From Halichondria panicea (Eukaryota; Porifera; Demospongiae; Suberitida; Halichondriidae): a stretch of DNA of 64,000 nt. The position numbers were made by a program, and so were the translations under genes. The notes under the pieces are model-generated. The model was not told the DNA's origin and made no database searches. It worked only from the letters and a program-made list of their open reading frames with translations. Location: the NCBI RefSeq assembly GCF_963675165.1, contig NC_087386.1, forward strand, positions 6,025,566-6,089,565. The letters run 5' to 3'. Of this stretch, positions 38,780 to 51,100 are shown piece after piece. Each line of letters starts with the position of its first letter. Within the stretch, counting starts at the first letter, position 1.

Positions 38780-40374
38780 TTGTCTATTGTGATGTACATA
38801 CGTGTCCTCCTGTGTGCAGTGTGTCTCCACCAAGCATGAAGATCTGGACCCTGATAACAGCTCCCTTCTATGAAAACAGAATCATATTTGTGAGTACCTA
38901 CAACACAGTGTGTGGGAGAGAGGGTCAACGCTTATATGTGCTCTAATATATAGGCTTCTAAAATTAATATTATTTTGTGTGCAGGTTGCTATGGACCTTG
39001 TTGCTGTGATTGGGTTTTCCACCATCCTAGAGCCACTGTGGGGCATCAAGGAGTTTATGGTTGGTTGCGTTATTTTCTTAAATACCTAATAATGATATCC
39101 CCATGTGCAGATATTCACAGGTGTGGTGGGTGTGGCCAGTCTGCTCTCTGGTGTTGTGTTCGCCATCTTCCTCTATTCTGTCACTTACTCGTACGATTAC
39201 ATGTGAGCAACATGTACATGCATGTAGACTACATGTGAGCAACATGTACATGCATGTGGTTGTCCAGGGTTTCATACAGAGCCCTGAGATTAACATTCAC
39301 TGATACTACCAGCAGAAGACTTACTCTGCTGGGTGGGGGTTTTCTGAAACTCACACTCTTGTATGCAGGTTGGTTCCGTTCCATGGTCTGGTAGCTCTTG
39401 CCTGTGGGTACGTGGTGGCAGTCAAGCAGTTCCATCCAGACAGTGTGGCCTTCCCCCCTCCTGCTCCGCCCACCTTTAGGGTCAAGGTACACAAAGGATC
39501 GTCCAACTGTGATTGTCTCAAAATCTACATGTACATTTTATCATAATTATCAAAACCAACTCATACTGTTCCTACACAGCACCTCTCTCTACTCATCATC
39601 ACCACGACGACGGTCCTGGCACTAGTGGGTGTGGTCTCGTACGCCTTCTTCTGGCTGTCCCTGAGTGGTACAGTATCAGGATGGATCTACCTTCGATTCT
39701 ACCAGAAGAAGGAGCAGGGGAGCAGAGGGGATATGTCAGAGAGCTTCTCTTTCGCCACTTTCTTCCCCGAGCCAATACAGTGAGCATCAGCATGGTTTCG
39801 TAATAATTATTATCATTTTTGGATTGTTTGGATATTTCTATTACAAAATGCACACGTTTTGTGTATCTAAGAGACGTCTTAAACTTTCTATATTATATTA
39901 CAGATATACCATAACTATAGCGCGAAATTTTCGTGGGCCTTAATTTCACTGTTTTCGTAGGTTAGCAATCCCCCACTAAATGCTTAGCTAACGGGGAAGA
40001 CACAGCGTCATTTTATCAGATACAATGTAGCGTGGAATTTAACGAAATGCTTTTAGAGGCCATTCCACGAAATTTAAGAGTCTCGAACATTTCGCGCTAT
40101 ACGGTAGTAGCTAGAAGTTGTCATAACTATTAATGTTGCAATAAATACACCTACGATAGATACACGACTGTGCTATTAATAAAATGAGTGTTTTCTCACA
40201 GACCTCCACTGGCTACGTTGGGTGGCTTCCTATATCACGTCCTAGTCAAGATCAAGGTGTGCCCCAAGGCAGTGAGGACCTACGATGTGAGTGCCCCCTC
40301 CACCATCCGTCTCACTTTACCAGGGACTGACCCCCTCGACGCTCAGAGGAGAAAGTAGGTGGAGCTTGTGCGAC

Positions 40375-40428
<54 letters not shown>

Positions 40429-41019
40429 AGTAGTGATTGACTGTAGTTTCCATTAAAGGTATGTACTCTGACAAATTGGTATATTCACATTTTTAAAAAT
40501 TTTGTCCTGTAATGATCACGTTAGATTTCTTATGGTATATACATGCACTGCAATGTTCACACACACACACACACCACCACCATCCACACACACACCACCA
40601 CCCCCCCCACACACACACACCACCACCCCCCGCACACACACACACACCACCACCACCACACACACACCACCACCCCCCACACACACACACACACCACCAC
40701 CCCCCACACACACACCACCACCCCCCCCACACACACACACACACACACACACCGCACACACGCATACAGACAGAGAGCATTGAAGGCACTGGACGAGAGA
40801 CTCAACAAGAACGATGAGCCATTGAGCTGGCCCTCTCTTGATGACGCTGGTACAAGCAGTCAAGAGGAGGAGATATCACAAGCTGTTGGTGCGGTGCAAC
40901 TAGAAGCTGTGGTGGTGCAAAGTCACCCTCCTCCTAGTGTGCCTACAGAGACTATTACTGATCAAAGCAAAGCATCGTCTAGTGCTAGCTTGCAGACTGC
41001 AAAGACAGAGCTAGTTTAG
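38436..41019 (+). CDS. TMEM115: TMEM115, rhomboid-like Golgi membrane protein
   Basis: Eight exons (38436-38560, 38820-38889, 38985-39059, 39111-39202, 39369-39486, 39580-39779, 40202-40354, 40770-41019) join in phase to 360 aa (human 351). Matches to TMEM115 include LAMTPAF followed by VSPPSMKIWTL, ILEPLWGIKEF, SGWIYLRFYQ, SFSFATFFPEPIQP, VKVCPK-type VKIKVCPKAVRTYDV, LPGTDPLDAQRR and ALKALDERL. Several hydrophobic segments are present, as in the rhomboid-like fold that lacks a protease site. TMEM115 is a Golgi protein implicated in retrograde transport with the COG complex. The last, soluble exon is acidic and Ser-rich. Confidence 0.95.
39905..40107. mobile_element. MITE family C-like copy (TMEM115 intron 6)
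   Basis: Starts ataccataactatagcgcg aaatttt and ends tttcgcgctatacggtagt; the ends are inverted repeats. No ORF. Confidence 0.7.
40376..40430. repeat. (TG)n microsatellite, TMEM115 intron 7
   Basis: Uninterrupted tg run of about 50 bp immediately after exon 7. Confidence 0.95.
40558..40757. repeat. (CA)n/CACCACC simple repeat before TMEM115 exon 8
   Basis: Alternating (ca)n and accaccacccccc blocks of about 40 bp recur several times. Long open frames over it are artefacts. Confidence 0.95.
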
Positions 41020-41239
41020 TGTATAATTATCATTCTTCACATGCATCACACATCTACTTGTGTTAATTGTGTTATGTTATCATGGCAACTAGCTAATGAA
41101 TAATGAATTTGCAAACATTTCTACACCCCCTAAGGCAGTCATCAACAACATGTGCTTGCCTACTGTTATAAAGTATGCTAGATCTACAAGCTAGCTGTAG
41201 TATATAAAATAGGTTGAGCTCTGACTAGACTGCCAAGCC

Positions 41240-44200
41240 ATGTCTAACTCAAGCCTTGTGAACAGACTGCAAGGTAAACTGCACCAGGAATCTCACACAA
41301 GACAACTACAGGAAGACGTCAACTCCAAACTGCAGACAGAGCATGATCGACTACTCAAGAGGCTAGCTGAGGCTGAGAATCACATCGATCGACTTCGATT
41401 GGGAGCACATCTTGAGCTAAAGAGACATTTTGTTGTCACGCACGAGCACAACTATGGCGACGATGATCATGCCTCGAGGGCCAAACCTGTATTACTACCA
41501 CACCACCCCCCAGTACATGATCTAAACACTGCTACCACTAGAACTGACATGTCTGTTGGAACCACATGGGAGGGGATAGTACATGATATCGAATTACCAG
41601 AAGACACTCTGACTGATTTAGACGAGAGATTACACCACCCATCACCTCAGCATTACACACTCGATGTTAACACTGACCATGAGTCCGAACCTATTGACCA
41701 CACCCCATACGAGGACACCTCCTCCTTGAGCACGGACGGAGATATCTCTCAGATGTCAGCGACTACGATTGTGGATAGGGCAAGTGCTGAGAGTATACAA
41801 TATGCACATTTACTCAAGATCAAGTCTCTACAGGGGAAAATTTCCGAGCTCAAATCAAAGCTTAACGAGAAGGGCTCCCCATTTAATGAAGGGGTTTCCC
41901 CATGTAACGAGGGGGGCGCCTCATTTAACGAGGTACTGACGGGACTACGAGATGTGCAGACGGAGCATACACAGTTGAGTGAGGATATTCACGAGTCACA
42001 GGCCACACTGGAGGCACTAAAGAACAAGTACAAGGGAAAAGCATCTCGGAGGATAGCAAGCAGTCAGCAAGCCATTGGAAAGGAGGTAGTTTACAATTGA
42101 CATTTTAGTCCGTACAGCCTTGTCTTTTCCTACTGTAGCTATAATTGTGTTTGTATGTACAGCCTAAATACTGACCTGACTTTACTTTCCGTAAACTGTT
42201 TCAACAGCCGTTAACAATAATCCAATTTCAACAATTTTATGGTTTTCTGAAAGCTTAGAAAGAGACCTTTCAAATGAATGTGTTTAAATTTAGCATTTTT
42301 CGCCTTTGGACCATGGACTAATCCATGGTATTGGGTCGAAATTAGCTAATTATTTGATCTCTCAAAGATGAACATGTATGACATCATTTGAAACGTCTCT
42401 TTCTAAGCTTTCAGAAAATATGAAAATTAATCCACTGAATTCAAGTTATGGCAGCTGAAAGAGTGTCAGAGTCAGAATTGCTTTTGTTTTTTTCTTCACT
42501 GCAGTTGGCTACTCTTGCTGACCAACTTAGTGACTTTGTGCAGCTCCTACAGTTGACGGCGGAACCGTCTCAAACCTCCACTCCACCCATCTTCATGCCC
42601 TTACACCTCCACACTCCCACACGCCCACTCCTCCACACACCACACAAGACGAGGGACGAGACCACGCCTCTCCTCCCCCCTCCCGGATCATCTGCTACAG
42701 AGAGTGCCCTACATGCTCCAATAAATGGACAATGGCGAGTGAAGTATTATATAATATAGAATGGTCTCAGAATCAAAAAACTGAAGGAATTTGGACATAA
42801 TAATCATACTGTTGCAAGTGCCAATAAACTGCTTTTGGTACTAATGAATTAATTGCCATGTCATAACTAAATACAAGTCATAGTACATGGCAGCTATAAA
42901 ATTATTCTACACAGCCTTTGCTACTGGAAAAGTATTTGTACTGTGCTCACTTTTTAATAATGCTAGCTCTATTAAATTTTTATGACTCCCCTTTCTCCAC
43001 ACAGGTCTCCTCAACCAGTGGAGGATGACTCGGACAGTATCGTGTGTTCAGAGCTCTCTTACGACTCCTCCCCTTTCCTCTCTTCCAAGTATTTCTCTTC
43101 AACGCTGGATATAGAATCACATGATGCTACAGTTGACCCGCTAGAACTGTCACCTGATGGTGTATACCGTACTAGTGATGATGGCAAGTATCAGACACAT
43201 ACAGAGCAGTCAAGTGATGTGTACAATCCACCACCTCAGCGTCGTGATGGTGTATATCGTACTAGTGATGATGGCAAGTATCAGACACATACAGAGCAGT
43301 CAAGTGATGTGTATAATCCACCACCTCAGCGTCCTGATGGTGTATATCGTACTAGTGATGATGGCAAATATCAGACACATACAGAGCAGTCAAGTGATGT
43401 GTACAGTCCACCACCTCAGCGTCCTGATGGTGTATATCGTACTAGTGATGATGGCAAATATCAGACACATACAGAGCAGTCAAGTGATGTATACAGTCCA
43501 CCACCTCAGCGTCATGATGGTGTATATCGTACTAGTGATGATGGCAAGTATCAGACACATACAGAGCAGTCAAGTGATGTGTACAGTCCACCACCTCAGC
43601 GTCCTGATGGTGTATACCGTACTAGTGATGATGGCAAGTATCAGACACATACAGAGCAGTCAAGTGATGTATACAGTCCACCACCTCAGCGACCTGATGG
43701 TGTATACCGTACTAGTGATGATGGCAAGTATCAGACACATACAGAGCAGTCAAGTGATGTGTACAGTCCACCACCTCAGCGTCCTGATGGTGTATATCGT
43801 ACTAGTGATGATGGCAAGTATCAGACACATACAGAGCAGTCAAGTGATGTATACAGTCCACCACCTCAGCAACCTAGAGAAGATACGTTCCTCCTACAAG
43901 AGAGAGCTCCTTCAACAACTGAATTAAATGAAGGTTGTCTAACATACCACACACACTAGCTACTAGTACTCTGTATGTTAACAATTATTAGCTAGCAATT
44001 TGATGTAGGTAGTTAAGTATATAGAGGGTTCGTGTAAGTTATAACTTTTATCATGAATTGTATGATGCATAAAAACGTGGCTACCTAGAGAGCTAAGAAA
44101 ATGTACTCATGAAGTTTTAATTTTTTTACAGGAACTGATCCAAGAGGCACATTCCTGCTGCCAGACGCCCCCTCATTCACGACTGTACCAAGAGGCCAGC

Positions 44201-47200
44201 TATCGGACACCTCCTCATTCGCAACTGGACCAAGCGACCAGCTGTCAGACGCCCCCTCATTCACAACTGGACCAAGAGGCCAGCTATCGGACGCCCCCTC
44301 ATTCACAACTGGACCAAGAGGCCAGCTATCGGACGCCCCCTCATTCACAACTGGACCAAGAAGCCAGCTGTTGAACGCCCCCTCATTCACGGCTGTACCA
44401 AGGGACCAACTATCAGACGCCCCCTCATTTACAACTGGCCAGCGGCCATACTCCCCCTCATTCACAACTGTACCACCGAATGAGAGAATGATATCATCTG
44501 ATAACAGTGAAACTGAACACTACGAACAATTTACTGCTGCACCAAAATCATCCCGCATCCCTAGAGCCAATCATATCTCTCAAAAAGCTCCAAGAAGAGA
44601 ACCAGAACATTTGTACGAACAACCACACTCCCGGCAGTCCCCCTCCTACACACCCTCACACATAGGGCTCGTGTCCACCCACTCCATATCACAGTCTTCC
44701 TCAGCCCACGTCCGAGAGAGTGTCTCAAACCGCCCCCACCACACACTCACACCATCACAAGGCCATCACCATGAAGCCTACAAGTCCTCGCATCAACCTA
44801 CGAGTGTGTCAAACTATCCACAGTCTGTCACAGCATCACAGTTATCTGCATCTGCTACTGGAGCACTTCCCCTCACACCCTCACACCCCCACACTAGCCG
44901 GCCCCTCACACCCTCACACTCTTCAGCGACCAGTGCCTACACACCCTCACACCTCCACACTAGCCGGCAGCCGCCCCTCACACCATCACACTCTTCAGCG
45001 ACCACCTACACATCCTCACACCTCACACACTCGGCTCAGAACCACACTCCATCGTGTAATACCATCGGCACATCCTCCTCATCTTCAGTTATTAGCAGCC
45101 GAACCAAGCCGTCAGAAATGGACAGAGGTGTGGTCAAAACATCCGCCAGGGGAGAGGACAGAGGTGTGGTTAAGATGTCCGCCAGGGGAGAGGACGGAGG
45201 TGTGGTTAAGATGTCCGCCAGGGGAGAGGACAGAGGTATGGTCAAGATGTCCGCCAGGGGAGAGGACAGAGGTGTGGTCAAGATGTCCGCCAGGGGAGAG
45301 GACAGAGGTGTGGTCAAGATGTCCGCCAGGGGAGAGGACAGAGGTGTGGTCAAGATGTCCGCCAGGGGAGAGGACAGAGGTGTGGTCAAGATGTCTGCCG
45401 AGGAAGAGAAGGAGAAGCAAGACTACACCACACTCACTGTGTATGTCTACAATGTACCACAGTGATTATGTTTATAAGCTAGGTTTTAAAGCTATCACAA
45501 TTATCGTACCCCTCGTGCGGCTAGGCCTTGAGGTGTAATAATATTATATTGTTCAATGTCTTCATATTGAATTCCTGTATACGTATACACACATGTATGG
45601 AACAGGTGCAGTCATTAGCTGTTATTGTGACTGACAGTCCTTGTGAAGTTTCATACTTTGTGATCTTACAGACTAAACAGTTGTTCAGTATAAAATAGTT
45701 ATCAAGTTGTTATTTTTGTTTTTTCTGCAGCTCTGCCATTGATCAGTTGAGAGCTGAACTGGACCAACTTAAGGAGCAGATAATGAGGTCACAATCGTCA
45801 GTGGTCCTCACACACCCACACCGTCGTCACTCCGATCACAGCTCCACACCGCCCACACACTCGGCATACAGCAGCTATCCCAGTCACACCCCTCACAGCT
45901 ACACTCACCATGCCTCACAAGAAGTACACCCTCACGAAACGACTCCGATATACGCCTCCTCGTCCCTCCCTTCACACACTTCCCTCGTAGCCTCACCCCC
46001 TCACAGCACGCCCCCTCACCACACCTCCCCCAGACGCTGTGTCCATACTGAGCAAATCACAACAGTTGAACTATCATCACCTGAGGGGCATTTATCGAGT
46101 ATACCTCTTCTTTATACCCCCTCGAGGACTATTAGCGCCATGGCAACACCGCAGACCACACCCTCTCACGGTATGAGCGACGGAACACAACTAGACACAG
46201 TGAGCAACGCAGTGTATAACAATCAACCAACTTTCAGTAGACATTTGTCAACACACACCCGACATTTCAGAGCCGGTTCAACACCGCAATTTAGTGATAA
46301 TTCAACTCCTTTGAGAACTGGTGATTTATTTGGCTCCAATACAAGACTCAGTACACCGGCATCAGTGAGTAATATCGGTTATGAACAATCGTCTAGAAAC
46401 TCGCAAACCGAACTCTCGAATCACGGAGCTTTGTATAGTAGTAACCAGAGCACTACACGTCGTATGACATCATCAACTAGACGTCCATCAAATGATCGCT
46501 ATTCTGTAGAGGGAGAAAAAATGAAAAGAAGTTTAGAATCGTTTGAAAGAAGGCCAAGTGTTGAAAAATCAATATCGGATAGCAAATCTGGATCGTCGAG
46601 ATTTTCAAGGAGCTCTAGTTTTGAACGACAAACTCGTGAATTTGATGATGATTGGTCATGTCCGCAGTGTAGTGGTAGAGGAACAAGTTCCACTGCTGTA
46701 TCCCCCGGGGGAACACGTACTCAGACACGCACACACAAGTGTACTCAAGTGTATAGATCTCCAACACCCACGATGAATAATGGCCGCATCAACACTGGCA
46801 GGGAACAAGGCTTGGGCACGATGGATAATGGCCGCATCAGCACTGGCAGGGAACAAGGCTTAGGCACGATGAATAATGGCCGCATCAGAGAACAAGGCTT
46901 GGGCACGATGGATAATGGCCACATCAGCACTGGCAGGGAACAAGGCTTGGGCACGATGGATAATGGCCGCATTAGCACTGGCAGGGAACAAGGCTTGGGC
47001 ACGATGGATAATGGCCGCATCAGCACTGGCAGAGAACAAGGCTTGGGCACGATGGATAATGGCCGCATCAGCACACATGGCAGAGAACAAGGCTTGGACA
47101 CGATGGATAATGGCCGCATCAGAGAACAAGGCTTGGGCACGATGGATAATGATGGCTTGGGCACAATGGATAATGGTGGCTTCAGCACACATGGCAGAGA

Positions 47201-47615
47201 ACAAGGCTTGGGCACAATGGATAATGGCTGCATCAGCACACATGGAGGCTTAGGCACAATGGATAATGGCCGCATCAACACTGGCAGAGAACAAGGCTTG
47301 GGTATTGGATCCATGAGGGACAGAGCCACTCTGAGGAGCACAGCTGACCATCGTAACCAACCCTCTACAAAGACACAGTCAGGTGTGTGTGTACTGTACA
47401 CGTACGTCTTGCTGTGTATATGTGGTATCTACCCCCTCTCATTGATGGGACTAAGTAGTTTTCTACACAATACATGTGTACATACTATACTTTCTAATGG
47501 TGTTTTGGTGCTTCCTCCAATCCTATGTAAAAAACATTTCTTATAATTTGTAGTTAGTCTAGTTACTCCCTCCAATGTAAGTATATGCCATTAGCCTATA
47601 AGGGCTGGTTGTGCG

Positions 47616-47672
<57 letters not shown>

Positions 47673-49696
47673 ACGCACACACACACACCAGGTCAAGCTG
47701 ACAAGAGAGACTACAGTGCCCAGGCAACCACTCCTGACAATGTCAGGGGGGAGGAGCCAAGCTTCGCTCAAGTGATTACCTCAACACCCACAAAAACCAA
47801 CAGAACTGTCCAACAAACACCACATGCAGTACCCGCAAACCAAAAAGCACTCTTCCATTCCGAGGACTCAATCTCTCCCTCACCCCCAGCGGCTGGAGAG
47901 AGAGATCGCTCACGGGAAAAAAGGAGTGTAAAGTTATCAAGTCCAGCCTCTCCCTCAGGCTATGGGTCTACACAACCACATGCTACTTATCGTACCGTTG
48001 CAACCACCCGGCACTCTACTCCGGGTGCAGTACACAGAGTGGCAGTCACCTCACAAGATGGCCAACCTAACACCACGTCTCCCCAGCACACACATTATCG
48101 GAGCACAGGTCCAGCCTATCCCTCAGGCTATGGGTCTACACAACCTTATCGTACCGCTGCAACCACCCGGCACTCTACTCTGGGTACAGCAGATGGCCGA
48201 CCTAACACCACCTTCCCCCAACATACACATTATCGGAGCACAAGTCCAGCCTATCCCTCAGGCTATGGGTCTACACAACCTTATCGTACCGCTGCAACCA
48301 CCCGGCACTCTACTCTGGGTACAGCAGATGGCCGACCTAACACCACCTCCCCCCAACATACACATTATCGGAGCACAAGTCCAGCCTCTCCCTCAGGCTA
48401 TGGGTCTACACAACCTTATCGTACCGCTGCAACCACCCAGCACTCTACTCTGGGTGCAGCAGATGGCCGACCTAACACCACCTCCCCCCAACATACACAT
48501 TATCGGAGCACAAGTCCAGCCTCTCCCTCAGGCTATGGGTCTACACAACCTTATCGTACCGCTGCAACCACCCAGCACTCTACTCTGGGTGCAGCAGATG
48601 GCCGACCTAACACCACCTCCCCCCAACATACACATTATCAGAGCACAAGTCCAGCCTCTCCCTCAGGCTATGGGTATACACAACCTTATCGTATCGCTGT
48701 AACCACCCGGCACTCACCTCCAGGCACAGCACACAGAGTGACAGTCATCTCACAAGATGGCCGACCTACCTCCCCCCGGCACACACATTATCAAAGCCGC
48801 CCTACTGTAAGAGACACCCTCCATACAGAAAGAAGAGACTACGGCAGTAACGTATCCATGGCAGCAAGACACACACCACTCGAAGGCAACTATAAACACT
48901 TTACTACATCAGCCACATATGGCCCAACCCCAACCAATCTCATGTATGGACCCCCCACAGTCGTGACCCCCAGCAGACAAGAGAGGGGACCACCCACAGT
49001 CGTGACCCCCAGCAGACGAGATAGGGGACCCGCCACAGTCGTGACCCCCAGCAGACAAGAGAGGGGACCACCCACAGTCGTGACCCCCAGCAGACGAGAT
49101 AGGAGACCCGCCACAGTCGTGACCCCCAGCAGGGTGGTATACGTATCGACACACTCTCCATCGGACGAGGAGCTGTATCTCTCCGAGCCAGTTGGTACAA
49201 CACAGAGGATAAAGGTCAAAGGTGGGAGGAGGCTGGTTGTGAGACCTGTGCATTATGTTGTGAGGGGGAGTGGCTTTGACAGTGGACAGGAAGTGAAGGT
49301 CAGAGGTCCTTGTATTGCTAGTTTAAGTACATCCTACCCATCTCTACCGTGCATATTATTTTGGATGGTCTTTCCAATAGCTAGTGTGTTAGTTTTTTTA
49401 TCAATCAATTTGACCACATCAAAAGCTTATACTCTAGCAATTTTTCCATAATCAGTTCAGATTCTCTAGCACTCAACCAATTAATGTGTTTGTTGTAGAC
49501 TAACGCATATAATTATGTTAGTTGAATCCGTAGAATAAAAGTTACATTTTGTTACCTCCGCCCTTCCCAGATGATGGACGGCCATGGTGGTCAGCTGGAT
49601 CTGAGCCAGGCTCTGCGTCTGGCCAAAACCCTCAAGAAAAGATCCCGCAAGATGCAAAGCTCTCTCAAGGAACTGGCCAAACACAAGAATATCTAG
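41240..49696 (+). CDS. AKNA-like coiled-coil protein with extensive tandem repeats
   Basis: Seven exons (41240-42085, 42505-42734, 43005-43933, 44132-45440, 45731-47382, 47692-49298, 49571-49696) join in phase to about 2232 aa. Near residue 35 the sequence [20 protein letters not shown] then [10 protein letters not shown] matches the AKNA signature (LL..YAEAENTIDQLRLGA). Further coiled coils are [16 protein letters not shown] (about residue 195), [15 protein letters not shown] and [15 protein letters not shown]. Between them lie six in-frame minisatellites. The last exon is a basic helix, [20 protein letters not shown], at a place where AKNA has a similar helical end. Human AKNA organises microtubules at centriole subdistal appendages. 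Intron 2 uses a GC donor (CAATG|gcgagt). Orthology rests mainly on the signature block. Confidence 0.75.
42190..42455. repeat. Foldback repeat family A copy (AKNA-like intron 1)
   Basis: Contains tggttttctgaaagctta, agagacctttcaaatgaa, catttgaaacgtctctttct and aagctttcagaaaata in inverted arrangement. Confidence 0.8.
43156..43875 (+). repeat. Coding minisatellite: 90 bp (30 aa) x 8
   Basis: Eight tandem copies encoding [18 protein letters not shown] then SSDVYxPPPQRx. DNA copies differ at only a few bases, so the array is young or homogenised. It lies in exon 3 of the AKNA-like gene. Confidence 0.97.
44164..44457 (+). repeat. Coding minisatellite: 42 bp (14 aa) x about 7
   Basis: Unit encodes [14 protein letters not shown] with small variations, in exon 4 of the AKNA-like gene. 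Confidence 0.93.
45121..45408 (+). repeat. Coding minisatellite: 36 bp (12 aa) x 8
   Basis: Unit encodes [12 protein letters not shown]. It ends the fourth exon's repeated part, before [10 protein letters not shown]. Confidence 0.97.
46771..47305 (+). repeat. Coding minisatellite: about 48 bp (16 aa), irregular, about 12 copies
   Basis: Unit encodes [16 protein letters not shown], with shortened and expanded variants, all multiples of three. Confidence 0.93.
47619..47688. repeat. (CA)n microsatellite before AKNA-like exon 6
   Basis: About 70 bp of (ac)n with a few g substitutions, ending at the cag acceptor at 47691. Confidence 0.95.
47939..48725 (+). repeat. Coding minisatellite: 135 bp (45 aa), about 6 copies
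   Basis: Unit contains [20 protein letters not shown] and later [14 protein letters not shown]. Copies begin about 135 bp apart (48121, 48256 and so on). Confidence 0.95.
48950..49135 (+). repeat. Coding minisatellite: 39 bp (13 aa) x about 5
   Basis: Unit encodes [13 protein letters not shown] or [13 protein letters not shown] variants in exon 6. Confidence 0.95.
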
Positions 49697-50087
49697 GGCT
49701 AGTTTGAATTAACTCTGTGTCTATGATTATAGCTAGCTTGCAATTGCAATATTGCTATTTTGACCGCCATTAATTTTGTTTGAATTGTTGAATCATTCAA
49801 CGTATACGTGTTATGATATTAAATACTGTTATTATAAAATAAGTTGATTAATCACATTATATATGTACAAAAATTCAATAAATATAATTATGCCTATAAA
49901 TATTCCAACAGTGATCACACAAGAGCATATAATAAACAACAAGATTTGCAATCAACTGAACAAAAGGTTAAATGCATGGCAATCGGTTTCTATAGTGACT
50001 ATACGTACGGTTGCTATGGAGCAAGTTCTCCACAAACACAAATTGCAGTTTAATAACATGCTCACACACAAAACACACGTCACAAGG
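49697..50087. other. Convergent region, AKNA-like / BRD4-like genes
   Basis: AT-rich 3' UTR sequence for both genes, with aataaat-type signals near 49877. No ORF supported. Confidence 0.5.
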
Positions 50088-51041
50088 TTATGATGATAGA
50101 GTGTCCATTTCAAACTGGTTCATGATGTCCATCTGGTGAGTCATGTCCACTTGCTGCTTCATCTGTGCGTGTGTGGGTGGGGTCAGTGGGTGGGGTCAGT
50201 GTCAATACATCATATATAATTTTTCTATAGCCAATAATGGAAAATTAGGTACTTTTCTGCTGTTTAACAATTGAATTTTGTCGGGACCATAATTTGGTAA
50301 TTTTTCGGCTTTGGACCATGGGCTATTATTATCCATGGTATTGGGTCGAAATTAGTAAATTCTTTGATCGCTCAAATATGAACATGTATCACCATCTGAA
50401 AGGCCTCTTTCAGAAAATCACAAAAGCAGTGAAATTGGATTGACGGTATATTATTATCTCAGGGCTAACCTTCTCTCGTTGCTTCCGCTGCTCTGCTCTC
50501 ATTCGCTCCCTCCTCAGACGTGCCTCTTCGTCGCCGTCGGTAACCTTGCCCCCCTCCCCTCCGGGAGATGAACCATCTGACCTCGGCTCAGACATTTCGA
50601 CCTTCTCTCTGGGGTCACACAGAAAAAGAAACACTTTATTAGGCAGATCTTTTTAGGACATAGAAAGAGACATACTGCACGTGCTAATACGAACAATAAA
50701 AGTTGTAGGTGTGCCAGCGCTCTAAGCCAAACAATTAATCTAATTAAGAGATGACGTGGATTGATAGTATGTTAGTTATGTAGGTAGGTACCTTTCTTTA
50801 GCTTTCTTGTGTTCTTCCTCCACATGTTTCCTCTGCTGTGTCTTGGCCACTTCTTGTTCCCTTGCCAGTCGTTCCTGAGAGAAAGTTGACAGCACATTGT
50901 AATCATTACGCCAACCATCAACTTTAAAAGCATGCATTCTAGAGTTCTAAATTATACACACAGGTTTGTCACTATTCAAGCTATGGCATCCACCCACCAC
51001 ACAACGCCCACACAATCACTCCCCACCCACACACGCCCACA

Positions 51042-51100
<59 letters not shown>

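Noticed and set aside
43157-43927. Overlapping 256-codon frame over the 90-bp repeats
   Set aside because: Shadow frame of the AKNA-like coding repeat; only the [11 protein letters not shown] frame links to both neighbouring exons in phase.
46745-47401. Minus-strand ORFs over the 48-bp repeats
   Set aside because: Antisense shadows of a multiple-of-three repeat; no independent evidence of a gene.
27031-49135. Tandem repeats as a CRISPR array
   Set aside because: Units are contiguous without unique spacers and lie in eukaryotic introns or exons.
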